The position numbers and the translations under genes were made by a program. Shown here piece after piece: positions 25,689 through 34,760 of a stretch of DNA of 64,000 bases. Where the stretch lies: positions 1-64,000 of the forward strand of contig JBOEGG010000004.1 of assembly GCA_050633285.1 (NCBI GenBank). Reading direction: 5' to 3'. The stretch's first letter is position 1; every line of letters begins with the position of its first letter. The stretch is from UBA1672 sp050633285. GTDB taxonomy: Bacteria > Pseudomonadota > Alphaproteobacteria > Micavibrionales > Micavibrionaceae. The notes beneath the pieces were generated by a model. It had not been told where the DNA came from. It was given only the letters and a program-made list of their open reading frames with translations, and searched no databases.

Positions 25689-25728
25689 AAAAGGCGGGTC
25701 TTGTTATGTAAAGTCCCGCCTTTTTCTT
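25689..25728 (+). terminator. serA terminator
   Basis: AAAAGGCGGG pairs with CCCGCCTTTT (arms near 25689-25698 and 25715-25724) around a 16-base loop and is followed by T-rich sequence. It isolates serA from the adhesin gene downstream. Confidence 0.88.
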
Positions 25729-25822
25729 GTCTATGTGTTATCTTCTTTGTTTTATTAGTTTTTCCTAACATTCTCTCTTGAATATTGTGTGCATGATTTT
25801 CGTGTCTTTTGTCATAATTTTT

Positions 25823-25851
25823 TTGACAAAATGCCCTGTATTCTGTTAAAC
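25823..25851 (+). promoter_or_regulatory. Possible sigma-70 promoter for the adhesin gene
   Basis: A perfect TTGACA (25823-25828) lies upstream of the giant gene, with a weak TTAAAC at 17-base spacing (25846-25851). This would leave a leader of about 85 bases before the strong ribosome site AAGGAG at about 25929. The weak -10 makes it tentative. Confidence 0.35.
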
Positions 25852-25941
25852 CAACTCACCAATTATTAAAAAAGTATTAACAAGCCTAATAATAGGCGGG
25901 GATGAGTGGCCGGGCGCCATATTACTTAAGGAGTAACTTCG

Positions 25942-28900
25942 ATGACTAATCCAGATCTGAATTCTCAAGAAGCAAACACTACACTTTCTGAAAATGAAAC
26001 GGCGACAGAAACGCACGTAACAATGGATGGTGAGCTTACTGATCTTGATCAGGAGATAGAGCTTGCATTCTTTGGTGGAAACTCGAAAGAAGAGAAGAAG
26101 GCCGAAGAAGAAAAAGCTGCTGAAGAAATCGTTGAGAAAGAAGATGGTGGAAAAACTCCGCAAATCGAAGTTGCGGAAGAAGAAGCTCCTGCTCCATCAG
26201 ATGAAGAGCTTTCATCTGTTGTTGATGAAGCAGTTGAAGCTGCAAAGATTGAGCCTGCGGCAGGTGATGATGCGCAAGAAGAAGAAATTCCACAGGCAAC
26301 AGCTCGTCAATTAGCGCAAGTAGAACCGGAAGCCGGTGACACAGGTGGTGGTGTATCATCAGGTAGAGGTTATGGTTTCCAAAGTAGTTTTGATGCGCAG
26401 GGCGTTCTTGCGATTGATGATGTTGGCCCGATTAACCCGACTGAATTGCAGTATGGTGTTGAAAATCAAAATGATGAATTCTTTGTTTTTGAAGAAAGTG
26501 CATTGCCACCATTGAACCCTGTATTTGAGCTTGGTGAATATCGTGTTTCTGAGGATGGTAGTATTCGTGTTGCTGCTTTTGCCGCTCCTGAAACAGAAGA
26601 TGGTACAATTACAGTGACGATTTCCGGTATTCCTGCCGGATGGGATGTGACTGATGAGGCGTTTGATGGTTCTGATATGTCTATTGGGACAGGTGTATTT
26701 GATTCAGTAGCAGGAACATGGACGATCACATTGCCTGCGGGTTCTGAATTTGATGGCGGTCCTGTATTTTCTCCACCAGCGGATAGTGATGTTGATGCGC
26801 TTAACCTGACATTTACAGTTGATGAAACAAATCCTGCGGGACAAAGTGGTTCTGCATCTGGTGAATTTGACATTATTGTTGATGCTGTTGCGGATGCTCC
26901 GGATGTTGATGCGCAAGATGATAGCGGAAATGAAGGTGATACACTTGATATTGATGTTTCTGCATTAACAGGTGAAGAAGTTAATAACGGCGTTGGCGCG
27001 GATGATGGTTCCGAGAATATTACAGGATATCAAATTTCCGGTGTTCCTGCCGGCTTTACGCTTTCTGCGGGAACGGAAACTGCGCCGGGTTCAGGTGTTT
27101 ATGTGTTTACACCTGCGGAAATTGCAGGTTTGCAAATTACGCCGACTGATCCGAATTTCTCAGGTTCTATTTCTTTGGATGTGACAGTGTTCACGACGGA
27201 GAACCCTGTGAGTGATACAGAGTTTGATGGCACGAACAATGATGCACAAGCGACAGATGACCTTGTTTTAACATGGAATCCTGTTGCGGATGAGCCTTCA
27301 TTGAAGGTTGATGATGCGCAAGTAAAAGAAGATTCTTCTGTTTTTGTACCTGTTGAAGCAGATCTTGCGGATACGGATGGTTCGGAATTCCTAACAATTA
27401 CGGTTAATGGTATTCCTTCTACGTGGGGTTTTTCAGGTGCGGGTTGGGTTCAAACAGGCCCCGGAATTTATGAAGTTACAGTTCCGGCCGGGCAAGATTA
27501 TGCCGATGGCTTTACGCTTACACCGCCTGCGGATAGTGATGTTGATTTGACAGGTATTACTGTGACTGCAACGTCAACAGAAACTGCAAATAATGACAGC
27601 GCGTCTATTTCCGAGCAAATCGATGTTATTGTTGATGCGGTATATGATGATCCGACAGTTGATGGTTTGGATAACTCAGGTAAAGAAAATGATGTTTTAG
27701 ATGTTGATATTACAGGCGCGGCAGGTGATACAGACGGTTCTGAAACTGTTGTAAAATATCAAATCTCCGATGTGCCGACTGGCTTTACCTTTAATCAGGG
27801 AACTGACCTTGGTGGTGGTGTTTGGGAATTCACACCTGCGGAAGTTGCGGGCTTGCAAGTTACGCCGCCGACTGATTTCGTTGGTGATATTGATGTCACA
27901 GTAACGATTTTCACAACAGAAAACCCTGTGAGTGATGGTGAGTTTGATACAACGGATAATGATGCAACTGAAACAGATGTCTTTAATCTGAAATGGAAGC
28001 CTGTTGCAAATCCTCCGGAAGTTAAAGTGAATAGCGGCGTTGATGATGCGCTTGTTAAAGAAGATGGTAGTGTTGATGTACCGATTACGGCCAATCTTGA
28101 TCCTACCGGTTCAGGTAATGAAGTTCTGAGCGTATCTGTAACAGGTATTGATCCATCATGGGGCTTTAGTGCGCCAGTTGGGACATATACGCCTGCGACA
28201 GGTACATGGACAGTTACATTGGCGCCGGGACAAGATTTGAGTACGGTATTCACATTCACGCCACCTGCGGATAGTGATATTGACCTTACAGGTCTTCAGG
28301 CAACTGCAAGTGCGTATGAGCCATCGACAGATACAACGGCAAACGCAACGCCGGATGATTTCCAAATTATCGTTGATGCGGTTGCAGATGCGCCAAGCAT
28401 TGATGCGGATAATCAGGTTGGTGATGAGACAGACACGCTTGATATTGATTTGACTGCATTGACAGGTGAAGCTGTGAATAATGGTGTTGGTTCTGATGAT
28501 GGTTCCGAAAGCATTACAGGTTACCAGATTTCCGGTGTTCCTGATGGCTTTACGTTGTCAGCGGGTACGGAAATTGCACCGGGTGTTTATGCACTTACCC
28601 CTGCGGAGATTGCAGGATTGCAAATTACGCCAACTGATCCGAATTACTTTGGTACGTTAACTTTGACGGCAACAGTTTTCACAACAGAAAACCCTGTATC
28701 AGATGGTGAGTTTGATACAACGGATAATAACGCGCAGGCTTCTGATGAGTTTACGCTGACATGGTGTCCGGTTATTGATCCGCCGACAATTAACGTGAAT
28801 AACGGCGTTGATGATGTTCTTGTAAAAGAAGACGGAACTGTTGATGTTCCGATTACTGCGCAGCTTGCCATGGGTGCTTCTGCGGTAGAATTTTTGACAG

Positions 28901-31900
28901 TGACCGTGACGGGTATTGATCCGGCATGGGGTAGCTTCTCTGCACCGGTTGGAACATATACGCCTGCGACAGGTACATGGACAGTGACTTTGCCGGCAGG
29001 GCAGGCGTTGGATACTGTGTTTACATTTACACCAAATGGTGATGAAGATATTGATCTGAGTGGTTTGGTCGCAACGGCGGTTGCAACTGACCCTGATGCG
29101 GGCATCAGTGCGAGTGCGAATGACGGATTTAATGTTATTGTTGATGCGGTTGCGGATGTTCCGAATTTGGATGCAAATGCCGCGGCAGGTGAAGAAGGAA
29201 CAACTATTCCTCTGACAATTACGACATCTGTAAATGATACAGATGGCTCAGAAGTGATTGAAGTTATCAAAATCGGTAATGTTCCTACGGGCGCGACGTT
29301 AAGCGCGGGTACATATGATGCGGTGAATGACGTTTGGTTGCTTAACCCTGCGGATCTTGTGGGGCTTGGTATTGTTGTTCCAGATGGCTTGGTCGGTGAC
29401 TTTACGCTAAGTGTTGAATCTGTTGCGTTTGAGCAAAACACAAATGGCACAGAAGTTGATCTGACGGATAACCGTGCAAGCGCGTTTGATGAGATTAAGC
29501 TTCATGTTGATCAGGATGATGTTCCGGAAGTTGAAGGGGATGAGGTTACGGTTGATGAAACTGATCTTGCGCCTACAACGTCTGCTTCGGGTAATGTCGC
29601 TGCGGACTTTGGTGCGGATGCACCGGGTACGATTGAGGGGAATGGTACATTCTTTATCGGTGATTTGAAGTCCGGTGGTGTTGATGTTGATGTTATGTTT
29701 AACCCTCAGACAAATACATATACAGGTAGTGCGGGTACAGAGACGATCTTTACACTTGTGATTGATAGTGCAACAGGTGATTACACGTTCACATTAGAAG
29801 GTGTCATTGATCATCCGGATACGACAGATCACAATGATTCACTACCGCTTCAGTTCGGTGTAACGGCGAAGGATAGTGATGATGATACTGCGGATGCAGT
29901 TATCACAGTGAATGTTTTGGATGATGGCCCGTATATTAATAACAAGTTCAAATGGGTTGATGAAACAAATCTGAAAGATGGTGCGATTGGTTATACGAAG
30001 ACACTGGATTTTGATTTCGGTCAGGATGGTGCAGGTTCTATTGATCCAACGGGTAAGTTCATGGCAACTTTCCAAGTTGGTGGTCAGAACCAACAATTGA
30101 CATCGGGCGGCGAAAATATTGATGTTGTGACAACGCCGAATGGTTATGTTGGTACATCGAATGGCACAGTGATCTTTACGTTAACTGTTGATAGTCAAAC
30201 GGGTGAATATACGTATACGCAGTTTGATACAATTGATCATCCGGATACGACTAATCATGATGATGTGATCTGGTTGAAGTTCGAAGTTCAAATTACAGAT
30301 GCAGATGGTGATACGGATACGGCGATTATCGGTGTTGATGTGCATGATGATGGCCCAGTTATTCATAGTAAATTTAAGGCCGTTGATGAAACAAATCTAA
30401 AAGATGGTGTGATTGGCTATACGAAGACACTGGATTTCGATTTTGGTCAAGATGGTGCGGGTTCTATTGATCCAAATGGCACGTTTACGGCGCATTTCCA
30501 AGTTGGTGGTCAGAATCAACAATTGACATCAGGTGGTGAAAATATTGACGTTGTGACAACGGCTAATGGATATATTGGTACGGCAAATGGCGAAACAATC
30601 TTTACATTGACGATTAATGATCAAACGGGTGAATATACCTATACACAGTTTGATACAATTGATCACCCGGATGGAAGTAATCCTGATGATGTAATCTGGT
30701 TGAAATTTGGTGTTCAGATTACGGATGCAGATGGTGATACAGATACGGCGATTATCGGTGTTGATGTGCATGATGATGGCTTAACAGCGCATGATGATTG
30801 TGTTGAGTTTAATGCTTCTGAGGGCTTGATCGATGGTAACGTTGTTGAGAATGACACAGTATCTCAGGATGATCCGAATACGGTAACACAGGTGAAGTTT
30901 GAAGGTACGGTTGTTGATGTTCCTGCGGATGGATCAGATGTTACGATTGATGGTGATTTTGGTACGCTGACAATTAATAATACTGGTGATTATACTTATA
31001 CGCCGTTTGATAATGTGTTTAGCACTGCGGGCGGTAGTTCCTCTCTTGACCCTGTTGAGGCAGATGTTGCAGGTATTCAGGATAGTATTTCTAAGGATGG
31101 TATTACGGTTTCTGTCGCGAATGCCGGTAACTTTGATATCAGCTGGGTGAATACTGCGGATGGTAGTGGTCTTGGTATCGATAATTTAGATAACGGCGAT
31201 AGTCCGAAAGTGTGGCCGAAGGGTGAAACATTTGACATTGCTCTTGATCAAGATGCACAGAAAGTGACGTTGACAATTTCTGAGCTTGGAAGCAACAATA
31301 ATGGCGGTCAGCACGGTCTTGATTATGTTGTGACTTTGGCAGACGGTACGCAAGTAACCGGTGAGCAACAGTTCGTTCCAGGGCAGATTATTGACGGACA
31401 TTTCACATTTTCGATTGATGCATCAGATTTTGGTGGCCAGTTGATTACAAGCATTGAGATTAATTCGACGAATGCAGGTGATTATAAGGGCGGATCGTTC
31501 TTGCTTAATAATGTCGAAGCTGAATATCCGGGTACGCATGAAGAATGTGTTCAGGATGAGTTCGAATATACATTGCAAGATGGTGATAATGATACGGATA
31601 CAGCTGTTCTTAAGATTAAGACATTTGCGCCTGATGATGATTTCATTGTTGGTCAGAATGTTGATGATGTTGAGGGTTCTGATGTTGCGCACCTTGTGAA
31701 TGGTGATAAAGCCGTGATAGATGGGGCATCAGGCAATGATATTCTTGTTGGTGATGCAGGCGGTTCATTTATTGAGCAGCAAACACAAGATTATAACTTT
31801 GTGTTTATTCTGGATGTGTCCGGTTCTATGGGCTCAACGACAGATGCTAATTCGAAGATTTCATTGTTGAAGAATGCTGTTGAAGATTTATTGACGAGCA

Positions 31901-33075
31901 TTAGTACATATGATGATGGTGAAATTAGAGTTCACTTGGTTCCGTTTGAGGGTAGCGCGGAAACAGCTGCTACATTCACAATTACGGATGCTGGTGAGTT
32001 GCAAAATTTATCTGATTATTTGGATAGTCTGACAACAGGTGGTTTCACGAACTATGAAGATCCTATGCAGGAAGCTATTGCATGGTTAAGTGGTTCGGAG
32101 CCATTAGGCGATAATGCAATCACGACAACGTATTTTATCTCTGATGGACAGCCTAATCGTTATGTTGATGATTTAGGAAATGTTGTAAGCGGTAATGCGG
32201 CAACAGTTCTTGGCGAAATCACAGGCAGTGATGGTACAAACGAAGTGGCTGCTTTGCAGGCGTTGAGTGATGATGTTATTGCAGTTGGTATTGATATTGG
32301 TACGGGTATCACGAATTTGAATGTTATTGATTCAGATGGTGCGGCACTTGATATTGATGAGCCATCAGATTTGACGGTTGCGCTTGCAGATACAAGTCCT
32401 TTGGACAAGCTTTCTGCGGTTGGCGGTGATCAGATTGAGGGTGGTGATGGTGACGACCTGATTTTTGGTGATGTTTTGTTTACGGATGACCTTGCCGATG
32501 TACATGGTTTGAGTGTTGATGATGGTGCAGGTTGGGAAGTGTTTGAGCGTCTTGAGAATGGCGAAAGCGCAGTCGATGCCGACTGGTCACGTGATGAAAC
32601 TATTGATTATATTCTGAACAATGCGGAAAGCTTGGGGCAAGAATCTGTGAATTCTGAGGGCGAAGGCCGTGATGGTGGTGATGATGTTATTAACGGTGGT
32701 GCCGGTAATGACACAATATTTGGCCAAGAAGGTGATGATGTTATTAATGGCGGTGCCGGTAATGATGTGATTTATGGTGGATCAGGCGCGGATACATTCC
32801 TGTTTGATGCAATCACGGACGGCACAGATACTGTGAAAGATTTTGATGCAACGGAAGGTGATTTACTTGATCTTTCTGCTATCCTGACTGCCTATGACGC
32901 ATTGACGGATGATATTGCTGATTTTGTTATTGCGACTGAAAATGGTGGCGAGACAACAATATCTATTGATGCGAGCGGTAATGCCGGTGTCGGTGGATCT
33001 GTTGAGATTGCAGTTTTGGAAGGTGTTACAGGTTTGGATCTGGATACATCAATTAAGACAGATACAGTTGTATAA
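25942..33075 (+). CDS. Giant LapA/RTX-type secreted protein with VWA domain
   Basis: A 2377-residue acidic, Gly/Asp/Thr-rich protein, probably a surface adhesin exported by the type I system encoded just downstream. An acidic N-terminal segment (about 1-170, no signal peptide) is followed by about four 250-residue beta-sandwich repeats, two near-identical 142-residue repeats (about 1339-1613), a VWA domain (about 1950-2150) with MIDAS motif DVSGS (Asp1958, Ser1960, Ser1962), RTX-like calcium nonapeptides near 2165 and 2245-2285 (GGAGNDTI, GGAGNDVIYGG), and a C-terminal export signal of the VC_A0849 type. AAGGAG precedes the ATG. No LapG-type cleavage site was recognised. Cadherin-like binding to surfaces or cells is inferred. 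Confidence 0.93.
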   Translation: MTNPDLNSQEANTTLSENETATETHVTMDGELTDLDQEIELAFFGGNSKEEKKAEEEKAAEEIVEKEDGGKTPQIEVAEEEAPAPSDEELSSVVDEAVEAAKIEPAAGDDAQEEEIPQATARQLAQVEPEAGDTGGGVSSGRGYGFQSSFDAQGVLAIDDVGPINPTELQYGVENQNDEFFVFEESALPPLNPVFELGEYRVSEDGSIRVAAFAAPETEDGTITVTISGIPAGWDVTDEAFDGSDMSIGTGVFDSVAGTWTITLPAGSEFDGGPVFSPPADSDVDALNLTFTVDETNPAGQSGSASGEFDIIVDAVADAPDVDAQDDSGNEGDTLDIDVSALTGEEVNNGVGADDGSENITGYQISGVPAGFTLSAGTETAPGSGVYVFTPAEIAGLQITPTDPNFSGSISLDVTVFTTENPVSDTEFDGTNNDAQATDDLVLTWNPVADEPSLKVDDAQVKEDSSVFVPVEADLADTDGSEFLTITVNGIPSTWGFSGAGWVQTGPGIYEVTVPAGQDYADGFTLTPPADSDVDLTGITVTATSTETANNDSASISEQIDVIVDAVYDDPTVDGLDNSGKENDVLDVDITGAAGDTDGSETVVKYQISDVPTGFTFNQGTDLGGGVWEFTPAEVAGLQVTPPTDFVGDIDVTVTIFTTENPVSDGEFDTTDNDATETDVFNLKWKPVANPPEVKVNSGVDDALVKEDGSVDVPITANLDPTGSGNEVLSVSVTGIDPSWGFSAPVGTYTPATGTWTVTLAPGQDLSTVFTFTPPADSDIDLTGLQATASAYEPSTDTTANATPDDFQIIVDAVADAPSIDADNQVGDETDTLDIDLTALTGEAVNNGVGSDDGSESITGYQISGVPDGFTLSAGTEIAPGVYALTPAEIAGLQITPTDPNYFGTLTLTATVFTTENPVSDGEFDTTDNNAQASDEFTLTWCPVIDPPTINVNNGVDDVLVKEDGTVDVPITAQLAMGASAVEFLTVTVTGIDPAWGSFSAPVGTYTPATGTWTVTLPAGQALDTVFTFTPNGDEDIDLSGLVATAVATDPDAGISASANDGFNVIVDAVADVPNLDANAAAGEEGTTIPLTITTSVNDTDGSEVIEVIKIGNVPTGATLSAGTYDAVNDVWLLNPADLVGLGIVVPDGLVGDFTLSVESVAFEQNTNGTEVDLTDNRASAFDEIKLHVDQDDVPEVEGDEVTVDETDLAPTTSASGNVAADFGADAPGTIEGNGTFFIGDLKSGGVDVDVMFNPQTNTYTGSAGTETIFTLVIDSATGDYTFTLEGVIDHPDTTDHNDSLPLQFGVTAKDSDDDTADAVITVNVLDDGPYINNKFKWVDETNLKDGAIGYTKTLDFDFGQDGAGSIDPTGKFMATFQVGGQNQQLTSGGENIDVVTTPNGYVGTSNGTVIFTLTVDSQTGEYTYTQFDTIDHPDTTNHDDVIWLKFEVQITDADGDTDTAIIGVDVHDDGPVIHSKFKAVDETNLKDGVIGYTKTLDFDFGQDGAGSIDPNGTFTAHFQVGGQNQQLTSGGENIDVVTTANGYIGTANGETIFTLTINDQTGEYTYTQFDTIDHPDGSNPDDVIWLKFGVQITDADGDTDTAIIGVDVHDDGLTAHDDCVEFNASEGLIDGNVVENDTVSQDDPNTVTQVKFEGTVVDVPADGSDVTIDGDFGTLTINNTGDYTYTPFDNVFSTAGGSSSLDPVEADVAGIQDSISKDGITVSVANAGNFDISWVNTADGSGLGIDNLDNGDSPKVWPKGETFDIALDQDAQKVTLTISELGSNNNGGQHGLDYVVTLADGTQVTGEQQFVPGQIIDGHFTFSIDASDFGGQLITSIEINSTNAGDYKGGSFLLNNVEAEYPGTHEECVQDEFEYTLQDGDNDTDTAVLKIKTFAPDDDFIVGQNVDDVEGSDVAHLVNGDKAVIDGASGNDILVGDAGGSFIEQQTQDYNFVFILDVSGSMGSTTDANSKISLLKNAVEDLLTSISTYDDGEIRVHLVPFEGSAETAATFTITDAGELQNLSDYLDSLTTGGFTNYEDPMQEAIAWLSGSEPLGDNAITTTYFISDGQPNRYVDDLGNVVSGNAATVLGEITGSDGTNEVAALQALSDDVIAVGIDIGTGITNLNVIDSDGAALDIDEPSDLTVALADTSPLDKLSAVGGDQIEGGDGDDLIFGDVLFTDDLADVHGLSVDDGAGWEVFERLENGESAVDADWSRDETIDYILNNAESLGQESVNSEGEGRDGGDDVINGGAGNDTIFGQEGDDVINGGAGNDVIYGGSGADTFLFDAITDGTDTVKDFDATEGDLLDLSAILTAYDALTDDIADFVIATENGGETTISIDASGNAGVGGSVEIAVLEGVTGLDLDTSIKTDTVV
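26881..29142 (+). repeat. About 250-residue tandem repeats in the adhesin
   Basis: The DNA for DAVADAP-like unit starts recurs at 26881, 27634, 28375 and 29143, spaced 741-768 bases. Each unit shares GxGxD-like acidic starts, FTTENPVSD and KEDGSVDVP-like motifs. The units have diverged at the DNA level, so they are old duplications. Confidence 0.8.
29956..30780 (+). repeat. Recent 426-bp tandem duplication in the adhesin
   Basis: Two copies start at 29956 and 30382 with VDETNLKDG and share long stretches of identical residues through GVDVHDDG, much closer than the other repeats. A more diverged relative precedes them at about 29540. The pattern suggests recent unequal recombination, a source of length variation in the protein. 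Confidence 0.85.
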
Positions 33076-33325
33076 TATCTGATCTTAAGGCATAAAATTT
33101 TGGTAGATTACCCTTGGATGTTTAAGGTTTTTTTAAGGGTGATTTGTTAAGAGTGTAGTGCAATGAAGGTTGCTAAGCCTTTGAATCATTTTTAATAAGG
33201 CCTTGCGCTTGTGCGTAAAAAAGGGCATAAATATGGTTGCATAGATCTTGTTTTAAGATCGCATAAGCAGTGGGTTATTATAGAGTTTTTGAGTTATTTA
33301 AGAGTATTAACAAGAGGTAATTATT

Positions 33326-34723
33326 GTGGTTTCGAGTAAAAAAATGCGCGTTTTGTGCCTGACAACAGCCGTATCGGCGTTTATGGCTTTCGGGGCAAAT
33401 CAGGCTTTCTCACAAGATGAAAAAGTAACATCATTGAAAGAGGCGTTGTCTGTTGGTGTGGCAACGAACCCTGAATATGGTGTGGTTGCGGCGTCTCGTC
33501 GTGCGACGGATGAAGAGCTTGCGCAAGGTAAAGCGTTATTCCTTCCTTCTATTGATGTGAATGGTGATGTTGGTTTCGAACATAGTGATGATCCGGGTAC
33601 ACGTGGTGGCGCGGATGGTGATGATGAAGAAGATCTTTTCCGTAAAGAAGTTGGTGTGACTTTGACACAAATGCTTTTTGATGGTTTTGAAGCGCATTAT
33701 GAAGTTCAACGTCAGCAAGCGCGTATCGTTTCCTCGTCTGAGCGTGTACGTGAAACGGCAGAGCTTGTTGGTTTGGCGATTGTTGAATCTTATCTTGAAG
33801 TTATGCGTCAACGTCAGTTGCTTTTGATCTCACGTGAAAATGTGGATCAGCATTTGGAAATTTTGGCACAAATTGAAGATGGTATTTCTGCGGGACGTTC
33901 GACACGCGCGGATGGTGAGCAAGCGAAAGCTCGTCTTGCATCAGCACGTGCAACAGAAGCAAGCACACGTGAAGCGTTACGTATTGCTGAAGCGAATTAC
34001 CGTACAGAAGTTGGTGATCCTGCTGGTGAGCTAGAGCTTCCGGTTGTTCCTTATGAAATTTTATCTGCAAATGTTGAGGCAGAGGTTTTACAAACTTTGT
34101 CACATAGTCCGACGTTGGATATTTTTGCGGCTGATATTGAAGTTGCATATGCAGAAGCACAAGGCACAAAGTCTACACAGTACCCACAGCTTGACTTGCA
34201 GTTAAATGCACGTACCGGTCATGATCTTGGTGGTACAGAGGGACGTGATACAAGCGCGTCTGCTTTGGTTGTGTTGAACTGGAACTTATATCGCGGTGGA
34301 GCAGATGTTGCACGTCAGCGTGAGTTTGTTCACCGTCATCAACAGTCAAAAGAGTCACGTGCCGAGGCATCTCGCGCAGTTGAAAATGATGTTCGCCAAA
34401 CATGGGCAAGCATGGTTTCAGCAGGTGAGCGTGCGGCGCAGTTCGTTGCACAGGCTTCTGCGAATGAAGAAGTTGTGAAGGCGTATAAAGATCAGTTTAA
34501 TCTTGATCGTCGTACATTACTTGATGTTCTTGATTCACAGAATGAATTGTTCGTATCACGCAGTAATGCGGTGAACTCCGAGTTTTTGGAAATGTTTGCT
34601 GTATATCGTCTGCTTGCATTAAAAGGACACTTGCTTCCAACTTTGGGTGTAGAGTATCCTCGCGAGAGTGTTATCGCGTCTGATGACAGATGGTCTTACA
34701 AAGAGCAGCAAAAGGCACGATAA
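33326..34723 (+). CDS. TolC-family outer-membrane channel of the type I system
   Basis: A 465-residue outer-membrane efflux protein. The signal peptide (MRVLCLTTAVSAFMAFGANQ) ends near AFS-QD, and the mature protein has the duplicated helical-hairpin pattern of TolC, with LPSIDVNGDVGFEH and LDLQLNARTG strands. The start is GTG 33326 with AAGAGG upstream. It lies between the substrate gene and the ABC/HlyD genes in the same direction, so it should be the dedicated outer-membrane channel (LapE-like). It is separated from the adhesin by 250 bases, in which I see no gene; this allows its own promoter. Confidence 0.92.
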   Translation: MVSSKKMRVLCLTTAVSAFMAFGANQAFSQDEKVTSLKEALSVGVATNPEYGVVAASRRATDEELAQGKALFLPSIDVNGDVGFEHSDDPGTRGGADGDDEEDLFRKEVGVTLTQMLFDGFEAHYEVQRQQARIVSSSERVRETAELVGLAIVESYLEVMRQRQLLLISRENVDQHLEILAQIEDGISAGRSTRADGEQAKARLASARATEASTREALRIAEANYRTEVGDPAGELELPVVPYEILSANVEAEVLQTLSHSPTLDIFAADIEVAYAEAQGTKSTQYPQLDLQLNARTGHDLGGTEGRDTSASALVVLNWNLYRGGADVARQREFVHRHQQSKESRAEASRAVENDVRQTWASMVSAGERAAQFVAQASANEEVVKAYKDQFNLDRRTLLDVLDSQNELFVSRSNAVNSEFLEMFAVYRLLALKGHLLPTLGVEYPRESVIASDDRWSYKEQQKAR

Positions 34724-34760
34724 CCCTTTATTCTTTAACGATGTAAAGGGCCAAGAATAG

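Noticed and set aside
28644..29450. Antisense frame of 268 codons within the adhesin gene
   Set aside because: Such frames arise from the repetitive Gly/Asp/Thr codons of the adhesin; no motif or ribosome site.
26881..30780. CRISPR array suggested by regular repeats
   Set aside because: The repeats are hundreds of bases long, in frame and coding; there are no short repeats with unique spacers.
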